Part shown: positions 5,663-11,968 of the stretch, piece after piece
How the letters are laid out: each line of letters begins with the position of its first letter
How positions within the stretch are numbered: position 1 is the first letter of the stretch
NCBI GenBank assembly: GCA_030617585.1
Contig: JAUWVD010000019.1
Location: 1-11,968, forward strand
Length of the DNA stretch: 11,968 nt
Reading direction: 5' to 3'
Origin: Candidatus Methanophagales archaeon
GTDB taxonomy: Archaea; Halobacteriota; Syntropharchaeia; Alkanophagales; Methanospirareceae
Translations under genes and position numbers: made by a program
Notes under the pieces: model-generated
What the model saw: the letters and a program-made list of their open reading frames with translations, nothing else
Told to the model about the DNA's origin: nothing
The model's database searches: none

Positions 5663-6709
5663 TCAGAAGTAATCGCCCACGTGCTCGACAGCCCGTGCAA
5701 TGAGCTCAGCGCATTTATCGATGTCCTTCATGCCTATCAGCTCCACAGGCGAATGTATGTATCTTGTGGGCACACCTATAATACCTGTGGGTATACCACT
5801 TCTTGTGAGATGAATTATAGCAGCATCTGTCATACCGCCTTCCGATACACTGAGTTGATATTCTATATTGTGGTGGGACGCACTTTCTTTAAGCCATTTC
5901 AAGACAGAAGGGGGCGTTATTATACCACGGCCCGAGGCATCAGAAACGGTGATTACCGGACCTTTAGCTATCTCTACTGTCGTGTCTTTCTTTTCTATTC
6001 CCGGGTGCCCACCTGCTATATCGGTATCTATTGCGATTGCCACATCGGGGTCAAGCCCAAAAGCGGCAGTTCGTGCTCCTTTCAGCCCTACTTCCTCTTG
6101 TACCGTTCCCACTGCATATACCTCAAATTCCGTATTCGCCCTTTTAAGTGCTTCTATCATTATCGTGACACCTGCTCGATTATCAAATGCTTTACAGGTA
6201 ACAATACCGTTTTTGAGTTCTACAAAATGCCGATCTATGGTGACAGGTGTTCCAATAGAGATGCCCATTTGCGCCACTTCCTCTTTGCTACGAGCTCCTA
6301 CATCAATGAACATATCTTCGCATTTGATCATCTTGTCCCGCTCTTCCTGCTTCATTTTATGTGGTGGTTTTGAACCGACAACGCCATATACAACACCGCT
6401 ATCAACCTGCAAAATCACCCTTTGATTTAGCAGTGTCTGATCAAACCAGCCACCAATGGTTGAGAATCTCATGAAACCCTCGTCTTCTATATGCTTCACC
6501 ATAAGCCCGATCTCATCGAGATGCGCAGCAAGCATAACAGACGGTTTTTTACCCCGTTTCGTTGCTATCAAATTACCCAATCTGTCGGTCTTTATCTCGT
6601 CCACATATTGCTTTAGTTCTGCTTCCACGATTGCCCTTATCTCGCCTTCGCGACCGGAAACGCCATGTGCTTCAGCTAATTTCTTCAATAGTTCCTTCAT
6701 TTCTGTCAT
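5663..6709 (-). CDS. M42-family metallo-aminopeptidase (TET/FrvX-like)
   Basis: A cytosolic two-metal aminopeptidase that trims peptides left by the proteasome; family members form 12-subunit tetrahedral particles. All expected residues are visible from ATG at 6709: H63 and D65 in AHLDEIG, D176 in FDNRAG, catalytic E205 and ligand E206 in VQEEVG, D228 in IDTD, and H319 in RYIHSP. The length of 348 residues is normal. A possible longer reading back to 6820 is a shadow of the tRNA-Tyr gene and should not be used. The ATG lies 14 nt after the 3' end of the tRNA and has no Shine-Dalgarno. It may be read from a leaderless or tRNA-processed transcript; a second ATG at 6700 is three codons in. The exact peptide preference cannot be told from sequence. 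Confidence 0.93.
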   Translation of the reverse strand: MTEMKELLKKLAEAHGVSGREGEIRAIVEAELKQYVDEIKTDRLGNLIATKRGKKPSVMLAAHLDEIGLMVKHIEDEGFMRFSTIGGWFDQTLLNQRVILQVDSGVVYGVVGSKPPHKMKQEERDKMIKCEDMFIDVGARSKEEVAQMGISIGTPVTIDRHFVELKNGIVTCKAFDNRAGVTIMIEALKRANTEFEVYAVGTVQEEVGLKGARTAAFGLDPDVAIAIDTDIAGGHPGIEKKDTTVEIAKGPVITVSDASGRGIITPPSVLKWLKESASHHNIEYQLSVSEGGMTDAAIIHLTRSGIPTGIIGVPTRYIHSPVELIGMKDIDKCAELIARAVEHVGDYF

Positions 6710-6723
6710 TTTTACTAAAAAAA

Positions 6724-6844
6724 TCCCGCCTCCCGGATTTGAACCGGGGACAGCACGGTGTCCGCGCGCGGTTATAAGATCTTTTGGGAGGTGATCTAAC
6801 GCCACACTACAGCCGCGCACTCTTCCAAACTGAGTTAAGGCGGG
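6724..6844 (-). tRNA. tRNA-Tyr (GTA) with a 47-nt intron at 37/38
   Basis: Acceptor CCCGCCT (6844-6838) pairs with AGGCGGG (6731-6725), with discriminator A at 6724. The D stem is ACTC/GAGT, the anticodon stem CGCGG/CCGTG with one G-T pair, the variable loop CTGTC, and the T arm CCCGG-TTCAAAT-CCGGG. The anticodon GTA is at 6810-6808. The gene only folds if 6806-6760 is removed as an intron after G37. C1:G72 and A73 are the archaeal/eukaryotic tyrosine identity elements. Exons are 38 and 36 nt, so the mature tRNA is 74 nt before CCA, which is not encoded. Seven T follow at 6723-6717 and may end transcription. Confidence 0.95.
6760..6806 (-). other. Archaeal tRNA intron with bulge-helix-bulge splice motif
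   Basis: The splice sites form a bulge-helix-bulge. The central 4-bp helix is CTGT in exon 1 against GCGG at the intron end (two G-T pairs). The 3-nt bulges are AGT, cut after AG, and ACA, cut after AC. The intron body pairs GTTA with TAAC and GATC with GATC around a loop ACCTCCCAAAA. The splicing endonuclease would cut after G37 and before A38. Confidence 0.8.
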
Positions 6845-6875
6845 TATGCCTCTAGATATTAGATATGGAAATGGG

Positions 6876-6883
6876 AATATAAA
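6876..6883 (-). promoter_or_regulatory. TATA box of tRNA-Tyr
   Basis: TTTATATT on the minus strand ends 32 bases upstream of the tRNA 5' end, which puts the transcription start a few bases before the mature end. It is the only clear promoter upstream of the M42 gene too. The rest of 6845-6949 shows nothing more that I can support. Confidence 0.6.
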
Positions 6884-6949
6884 TAATTACCTGAGTGTAT
6901 CGCTTTTTATTGAACTTTGACTTTTGCACTTTCCATTTTGTTTGCATTG

Positions 6950-8236
6950 TCAGCTCAAGAATCGCCGATTTTTGAGCTGATTTCGGTTCGTCAATATTTT
7001 AACTTCCACCATCTCCCCTTCTTCTATTATCTCCTTCCCTTTCGCCATGTATATATAGCCATCCGCTTTTGATAGGGTTGTAATAGCACCTGAGCCGGAG
7101 AGGATAGGATAGGCAAGTAATTCACCATTTTCCTGAACGAGATTTGCAAGTACGTATTCATTACGTCCTCGCTCGGAGAAGATCCTGACTGCCGCTTTTG
7201 CACTTCGCCTTTCGCCTTCTTCGAGCGAGCGGATACCGGATATTGTGCGTAGTAGAGGAGCTGCGAAAAGGTTAAAGGTAATCAACGCAGAAGTAGGATT
7301 CCCAGGCAATCCAAACACGGGTTTTCCTCTGATCAAGCCGAAGATGAGCGGTTTTCCGGGTTTTATATCAACGCCATGCACGATAATCTCACCAAGCTCT
7401 TCTATCACTTTGGGCAGTAGGTCACCAACGCCTGCCGAGGTACCGCCCGAGGCGATTATAACATCAACATCTCTTTTTAATGCCTCTTTTAGGCTTCCCG
7501 AAATCTCGTTGACGTTATCGCGTGCAATTCCAAGAGCTAAAGGGACACAGCCGCAGTCTCTAACCGAATCGCTGATTGCCTGTGCATTAACGTCGTATAT
7601 CTTTCCCGGTTTGAGGTCTTCGCCAGGTACGAGTATCTCATTGCCCGTGGATATGATTGCCACTTTCGGCTTTTTGAGTACAGAAACTTCGTTTAGCCCA
7701 CATGCAGCCAGAACACCGGTCTCACGTGGCGTTAGCGTGGTCCCCTCCTTTACTATCCGCTCGCCTCGCTTTATATCCGTGCCTGCGAGCATGATGTTCT
7801 CGTTAGGGGCGACTGGTTTGTATATTTTCACCTTTTTTATTTTGACATCATCAAGAAACGTGTTTTCGATTTTGACAACCGCATTTGCACCTTTCGGAAT
7901 GGGTGCGCCGGTAGATATGCCAAAGCAATAGCCGCTTTCTACATCTTGCGAAGGTAACTCGCCCGCAGGGGCATATCCTCTTATAATCAACGAAGCGGGA
8001 TTGTTTTCGTCTGCATAGAATGTATCAGCGGCAACCACTGCGTAGCCGTCCATAGTTGCCCGGTCAAAGGGAGGGATATTGAGAACGGAAAAGATGTCTG
8101 TAGATGCATTTCTACCGAGAGCTTCGTCTATTCGCACCTTTTCCTTCGCTGTCTGCTTTGCAAGTTTCGCACTGAGTTCGGCAACAATTTCTTCTACCTT
8201 CTCTTTCTCAACGATTTCTAAGAATTGCTTCCCCAT
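6950..8236 (-). CDS. moeA: Molybdopterin molybdenumtransferase MoeA
   Basis: MoeA inserts molybdate (in archaea often tungstate) into adenylylated molybdopterin, the last step of molybdenum cofactor formation. Signature segments in the 428-residue product are PPFDRATMDGYAV (55-67), STGNE (196-200), SGGTSAGVGD (263-272), KPGKP (292-296) and GLPGNP (309-314). These mark the N-terminal domains and the MPT-binding MoCF-biosynthesis domain; the C-terminal barrel follows. Length is close to the usual 400-410 with a short basic tail (NRNQLKNRRFLS). The start is ATG at 8236, with AGGA 7 nt upstream. There is no fused periplasmic-binding domain, as some archaeal paralogues have. It lies 96 nt after the slipin gene, beyond a terminator-like hairpin, so it may have its own promoter, but I see no clear TATA box. 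In a methane-metabolising archaeon the cofactor would serve formyl-methanofuran dehydrogenase, which is inference. Confidence 0.96.
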   Translation of the reverse strand: MGKQFLEIVEKEKVEEIVAELSAKLAKQTAKEKVRIDEALGRNASTDIFSVLNIPPFDRATMDGYAVVAADTFYADENNPASLIIRGYAPAGELPSQDVESGYCFGISTGAPIPKGANAVVKIENTFLDDVKIKKVKIYKPVAPNENIMLAGTDIKRGERIVKEGTTLTPRETGVLAACGLNEVSVLKKPKVAIISTGNEILVPGEDLKPGKIYDVNAQAISDSVRDCGCVPLALGIARDNVNEISGSLKEALKRDVDVIIASGGTSAGVGDLLPKVIEELGEIIVHGVDIKPGKPLIFGLIRGKPVFGLPGNPTSALITFNLFAAPLLRTISGIRSLEEGERRSAKAAVRIFSERGRNEYVLANLVQENGELLAYPILSGSGAITTLSKADGYIYMAKGKEIIEEGEMVEVKILTNRNQLKNRRFLS

Positions 8237-8246
8237 AACACGTTCC

Positions 8247-8327
8247 TAAAAAGAAAAAAGAAATAAAAAAGAAGAAATAAAAATAAAAGGTTGGATTTGT
8301 GTACTGTGGCTCCCGAGAAAATCCAAC
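8247..8327 (-). terminator. Hairpin plus T-rich tract after the slipin gene
   Basis: GTTGGATTT (8290-8298) and AAATCCAAC (8318-8326) form a perfect 9-bp inverted repeat with a 19-base loop, 6 bases beyond the slipin stop. On the minus strand it is followed by some 40 bases very rich in T (8288-8247). This should end the slipin transcript, and separates it from moeA. Confidence 0.6.
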
Positions 8328-8332
8328 TTATT

Positions 8333-9136
8333 TTATTCCTCTGCTATATCATCCGAAGTTTCTTCTTCTTTCTCTTTTGTGCTTCTAGCGCCCCGATATC
8401 CAAAAGCGTCGAGCATCTCTACCGGGAATGGAATGACGACAGTAGTAGCCTTTTCCTCCGTTGCCTCTTTTATCGTTTGCAAAGTTCGAATGTACATCCC
8501 GCCTTTTTCTCGTTGTAGGACGTTTGCAGCTTCTGCAACCTTCTTCGCCGCCTGGTACTCAGCATCTGCGGAAATAACACGAGCTCTTCTGTTCCGCTCT
8601 GCCTCAGCCTGTGCAGCCATAGCACGTTGCATCTCTTTTGGCAACTCAACATCCTTTATCTCTACTGAGGATACCTTTATACCCCATGGGTCTGTCGCTT
8701 CGTCTATTATACTCTGCAAGCGTTTGTTTATCTTGTCTCGTTCAGAGAGCAACTCATCCAGTTCCGCCTGTCCTATCACACCTCTTATCGTGGTCAAAGC
8801 GATTTGAGCGGTGGCATATTCGTATCGCTCCACTTCGGTCACTGCCTTCTCCGGGTCAAGTACGCGGTAATAGACGACTGCATTCACTCTTGCAGTGACG
8901 TTATCCTTGGTTATAACCTCTTGCGGCGTAACGTCGAAAACAGATACTCGTAAGTCGATCTTCACCATTGTCTCGAAGATGGGTATGATTAAGAACAGCC
9001 CTGGTCCCCTTGCACCCACTAACCGACCAAGTCTGAAGATTACACCGCGCTCATATTCCTTCACTACCTTTACCGAAGACGCCAGAATGATCAATGCCAC
9101 AAATACTATTCCTGCTAATATCAGTATAGAATCCAT
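8333..9136 (-). CDS. Slipin / stomatin-like SPFH membrane protein
   Basis: A 267-residue stomatin-type protein that probably forms membrane-bound rings or scaffolds. A single N-terminal membrane segment (ILILAGIVFVALIILASSV, about 4-22) is followed by the SPFH domain (VVKEYERGVIFRLGRLVGARGPGLFLI..., to about 185). A coiled-coil rich in Ala and Glu follows (about 180-225) and then an acidic tail ending DDIAEE. This is the usual slipin layout and length. ATG at 9136 starts directly at the membrane segment. A longer reading to 9253 would put unrelated residues first and run over the promoter, so I reject it. No Shine-Dalgarno is present. Slipins often pair with an NfeD-type protein or its protease; none lies next to it, and the upstream neighbour is divergent uvrA. 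A terminator-like hairpin follows. Confidence 0.92.
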   Translation of the reverse strand: MDSILILAGIVFVALIILASSVKVVKEYERGVIFRLGRLVGARGPGLFLIIPIFETMVKIDLRVSVFDVTPQEVITKDNVTARVNAVVYYRVLDPEKAVTEVERYEYATAQIALTTIRGVIGQAELDELLSERDKINKRLQSIIDEATDPWGIKVSSVEIKDVELPKEMQRAMAAQAEAERNRRARVISADAEYQAAKKVAEAANVLQREKGGMYIRTLQTIKEATEEKATTVVIPFPVEMLDAFGYRGARSTKEKEEETSDDIAEE

Positions 9137-9153
9137 TTTTTTTTTAGCCCCCC

Positions 9154-9161
9154 ATATATAA
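9154..9161 (-). promoter_or_regulatory. TATA box of the slipin gene
   Basis: TTATATAT on the minus strand is centred about 22 bases upstream of the slipin ATG. Transcription would begin at or very near the ATG, so the message may be leaderless, in keeping with the lack of a Shine-Dalgarno. A second AT-rich box at about 9171-9181 is an alternative that would give a leader of about 15 nt. Confidence 0.4.
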
Positions 9162-9221
9162 GAATCACCAGATATATTTATTTTATGGGTATTATGTATG
9201 CGGCCAAATATTTTTTTTGTG

Positions 9222-9275
9222 GGTTGGAATTGAACCTTTTGCAACAGGTCCAATAACCTATACTCTTAGACCGAG
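9222..9275 (-). other. Weak tRNA-like segment in the slipin-uvrA gap
   Basis: Minus-strand bases include GGTTCAATTCC (9236-9226), which matches the tRNA T-loop/B-box pattern. Upstream of it an ATAGGT/ACCTGT stem encloses a 6-nt loop, and GGTCTAAGAG upstream of that looks like the end of a D arm. The T stem has only two good pairs, the anticodon loop is one base short, and no 5' acceptor strand exists, so it is at most a decayed tRNA 3' part. The gap otherwise holds the slipin promoter; no clear uvrA TATA box is seen. Confidence 0.2.
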
Positions 9276-11968
9276 ATGAAACGAATAATCATTAAAGGCG
9301 CCCGGGAACATAATCTGCAAAATGTTAATCTTGAGCTGCCGAGAGATAAGTTTATAGTGATAACTGGTCTTTCCGGTAGCGGGAAATCAACTTTAGCGTT
9401 TGATACGCTCTATGCAGAGGGACAGAGACGATACGTTGAATCGCTATCAGCATATGCCCGGCAGTTCTTAGGTGTTATGAATAAGCCAGATGTGGATAGC
9501 ATAGAAGGGATCTCACCTGCGATCTCAATAGAGCAGAAAACAACCAGTAAGAATCCACGCAGCACTGTTGGTACTGTTACAGAGATATATGACTATCTGC
9601 GCTTATTATTTGCAAGGATTGGCATACCACATTGCCCAAGACATGGTATAGAAATTGTTGCACAATCGCCTGAGAAGATAGCGACAAAGATAGCGGAAGA
9701 TACTAACGGTGTGATAATAGTGCTGTCGCCAATAATAAGACAGAAGAAGGGCACGTATGAGCAACTCTTAGCGGACCTGAATAAAGACGGATATACCCGA
9801 GTTCGGGTTGACGGGGAAATATATCGTACGGATGAGAAGCTAAATCTCGAACGATATAAGAAACATGACATCGAGATAGTCATGGACCGGTTAAATATTG
9901 AGGACCGATCGCGATTGGTGGAAGCAGTAGAGAATGCATTAGTCAAGTCAGAAGGACTGGTAATTGTAGTTGCTGAAAATAATAATGAGGAGCAGGTATA
10001 TTCAGCTAATTTGGCTTGCCCTATCTGCGGTATCACATTTGAGGAATTACAACCGCGAATGTTCTCGTTTAACAGTCCCTTTGGTGCATGTCCGGTATGT
10101 CACGGCCTGGGCATAACCATGGATTTTGACCCTGACCTTATAATTCCGGACAGGAATGAATGTATTGCCGATGGCGCACTTGTGATATACCGAAACGCAA
10201 TAGATGGATGGCGGGGACAGTATGTTGCAGCAGTTGCAAAACATTTCGACTTTGAGATTTTCACACCTATAAAGGACCTTACGGAAGAGCAATATAAAGC
10301 ACTGATGTACGGCTCAAGTGAGCAGATCAAGTTTAGCATGACAATGAAAAATGGTGATGCAAATTGGTCCCATCGTGGTGTCTGGGAAGGACTGGTGCCT
10401 CAGTCCGAACGATTGTATCAACAGACCGAATCGGAGTACAGACGGCACGAACTGGAGCGATTCATGCGGATCTCGCTATGCCCTGGTTGTAACGGTAAAA
10501 GACTGAAAGAAAAAGTCCTGGCTGTTACTGTTGGTAAAAGATCTATAATTGATATCACTGACATGTCGATAGCGAACTGCATAAAATTCTTTAAAGACAT
10601 TGACCTCACTAAAAAGCAGGTCGAGATTGCAGGACTGATATTAAAGGAGATTAGGGCGCGGCTTGATTTTCTCGCTAAGGTGGGTCTTGGTTATCTTACG
10701 CTTTCTCGTGCTTCCAGTACCCTTTCCGGCGGTGAAGCGCAACGGATAAAGCTCGCAACGCAAATAGGGTCCAATTTAATGGGTGTGTTGTATATCCTGG
10801 ATGAACCTTCGATCGGCTTGCATCAACGCGATAACCAGAAATTAATCGATACGTTACATAGGTTACGTGACATCGGAAATACGCTAATAGTTGTAGAGCA
10901 TGATGAAGAGACAATAAGAAGAGCGGATTATGTCGTTGATATGGGTCCGGGTGCGGGATTACAGGGCGGCAAGGTAGTTGCAAAGGGTACGCCGGAACAG
11001 ATAGAAAGTAACCCGGCATCACTAACCGGGAAATATCTGTCCGGTGAATTGAGCATACCAATGCCCACGCAACGAAGAGAATCCGGTAAGTTCATTCAGC
11101 TCAAAGGCTGTAAGGAGAATAATCTTAAGAATATTGATGTCAACATACCTATTGGGGTTTTAACGTTGGTTACCGGCGTATCAGGCAGCGGAAAATCCAC
11201 ACTGATATACGAAATATTATATAAAGAGATGATGCAGAAACTGTATAATTCCAAACAAAGAGCAGGATCGCATGACCAGATCATATTCGGACGAGAAATA
11301 GATCGGGTGATTGTCATCAACCAGAACCCGATAGGGAAAACACCACGCAGCAATCCCGCAACCTACACCAAAGTCTTTGACGAGATCCGGAAGATATTTT
11401 CTGCGACTAAAGACGCGAAACAGCACGGGTTTAAGCCCGGGCGGTTCTCATTTAATGTCAAAGGCGGACGATGCGAATCCTGTAACGGCGATGGCGTTAT
11501 CAAGATCGAGATGAATTTCCTGCCTGATGTATATGTAGAATGCGAGGAATGCCGTGGAAAACGGTATAACAATGAAACTTTGGCGATCAAATATAAAGGT
11601 AAATCGATTGCGGATGTACTTAATATGAGCGTTGAGGAAGCGCTGGAACTCTTTGAGAATATCCCCGCTATCAGAAACAAACTTGAAACGCTGATACGAG
11701 TGGGATTGGGCTATATCAAACTCGGGCAACGTTCTACCACTCTTTCGGGTGGTGAAGCACAGCGGATTAAGTTGACAAAGGAACTATCAAAGAAGGCTAC
11801 CGGTAAGACGTTATATCTACTTGATGAACCGACAACGGGACTTCATTTCCATGACGTGAAGAAATTGATAAAGGTGCTTGACGATCTTGTAGATAAGGGA
11901 AACACAGTGGTGGTTATAGAGCATAATCTGGACGTAATCAAATCGGCCGACCATATTATTGACCTTGG
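9276..11968 (+). CDS. uvrA: Excinuclease ABC subunit A, cut off by the window end
   Basis: UvrA finds DNA lesions and loads UvrB in nucleotide excision repair. From ATG at 9276, 897 codons are open with no stop to the window edge; a full UvrA has about 940 residues, so only the last few dozen are missing. ABC half 1 has Walker A GLSGSGKST at 31-39, a zinc module starting CPICG at about 248 and ending CPVCHG, and signature TLSGGEAQRIKL from 482 followed by LYILDEPSIGLH. Half 2 has Walker A GVSGSGKST at about 634, a zinc module CESCNGDG near 733 with CEECRG, and the second LSGGEAQRIKL near 823 with LYLLDEPTTGLH. All catalytic motifs look intact. The start has no Shine-Dalgarno. The gene is divergent from the slipin and alone here; uvrB and uvrC are not visible. 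UvrABC in archaea is generally regarded as acquired from bacteria. Confidence 0.97.
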   Translation, partial: MKRIIIKGAREHNLQNVNLELPRDKFIVITGLSGSGKSTLAFDTLYAEGQRRYVESLSAYARQFLGVMNKPDVDSIEGISPAISIEQKTTSKNPRSTVGTVTEIYDYLRLLFARIGIPHCPRHGIEIVAQSPEKIATKIAEDTNGVIIVLSPIIRQKKGTYEQLLADLNKDGYTRVRVDGEIYRTDEKLNLERYKKHDIEIVMDRLNIEDRSRLVEAVENALVKSEGLVIVVAENNNEEQVYSANLACPICGITFEELQPRMFSFNSPFGACPVCHGLGITMDFDPDLIIPDRNECIADGALVIYRNAIDGWRGQYVAAVAKHFDFEIFTPIKDLTEEQYKALMYGSSEQIKFSMTMKNGDANWSHRGVWEGLVPQSERLYQQTESEYRRHELERFMRISLCPGCNGKRLKEKVLAVTVGKRSIIDITDMSIANCIKFFKDIDLTKKQVEIAGLILKEIRARLDFLAKVGLGYLTLSRASSTLSGGEAQRIKLATQIGSNLMGVLYILDEPSIGLHQRDNQKLIDTLHRLRDIGNTLIVVEHDEETIRRADYVVDMGPGAGLQGGKVVAKGTPEQIESNPASLTGKYLSGELSIPMPTQRRESGKFIQLKGCKENNLKNIDVNIPIGVLTLVTGVSGSGKSTLIYEILYKEMMQKLYNSKQRAGSHDQIIFGREIDRVIVINQNPIGKTPRSNPATYTKVFDEIRKIFSATKDAKQHGFKPGRFSFNVKGGRCESCNGDGVIKIEMNFLPDVYVECEECRGKRYNNETLAIKYKGKSIADVLNMSVEEALELFENIPAIRNKLETLIRVGLGYIKLGQRSTTLSGGEAQRIKLTKELSKKATGKTLYLLDEPTTGLHFHDVKKLIKVLDDLVDKGNTVVVIEHNLDVIKSADHIIDL

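Noticed and set aside
6710..6820. N-terminal extension of the M42 aminopeptidase back to 6820
   Set aside because: The added residues come from translating the tRNA-Tyr gene and its intron; the family starts at about the ATG at 6709.
9137..9253. N-terminal extension of the slipin to 9253
   Set aside because: It runs through the promoter and tRNA-like segment and puts unrelated residues before the membrane segment that normally starts slipins.
9593..11729. Several minus-strand open frames opposite uvrA
   Set aside because: All lie antisense to uvrA, whose frame and motifs are intact from 9276 to the window end; none shows a known domain.

Overview
The window reads as a piece of an archaeal chromosome. 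Evidence: an archaeal-type aIF5B, two families found essentially only in archaea (a UPF0200-type P-loop kinase and a DUF22-like protein), a tRNA-Tyr with C1:G72 and a 47-nt intron at position 37/38 that folds into a bulge-helix-bulge splice motif, no encoded CCA, TTTATATA-type promoter boxes, and several starts without a Shine-Dalgarno. The bacterial-type DnaJ and UvrA and a PaREP1-family remnant fit a euryarchaeon of the Methanomicrobia/ANME-1 (Methanophagales) type. That placement is inference; no marker in the window proves it.

Layout. At 55-289 (+) lies a decayed PaREP1/HEPN-like gene with an intact promoter, an in-frame TAG and a lost C-terminus. At 401-3379 (-) dnaJ is followed after 36 nt by infB (aIF5B). 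The 284-bp region 3380-3663 divides dnaJ from a divergent small winged-helix gene (3664-4089, +). It carries TATA boxes for both genes, several copies of GTTCACT, and a perfect palindrome lying between the predicted start of transcription and the ribosome binding site. At 4110-5467 (-) is a tight three-gene operon: an unrecognised 111-aa protein, a DUF22-like protein and the UPF0200-type P-loop kinase. At 5555-5662 (-) is a fragment resembling the anaerobic ribonucleotide reductase activase NrdG. At 5663-6844 (-) tRNA-Tyr is followed after only 14 nt by an M42 aminopeptidase. At 6950-9136 (-) are moeA and, upstream of it, a slipin (SPFH protein) separated from it by a terminator-like hairpin. 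At 9276 to the window end (+) is uvrA, cut off by the window edge after 897 codons.

Most of the content is housekeeping: translation initiation, protein folding, peptide turnover, molybdopterin maturation, membrane organisation and excision repair. The parts most worth a second look are the putative regulatory palindrome and GTTCACT cluster between dnaJ and the winged-helix gene, the uncharacterised DUF22/UPF0200 operon, the two gene remnants, a short 10-bp-periodic repeat found at the ends of two transcription units, and the tRNA-Tyr/M42 junction. I found no CRISPR array, insertion sequence, toxin-antitoxin pair or phage gene.
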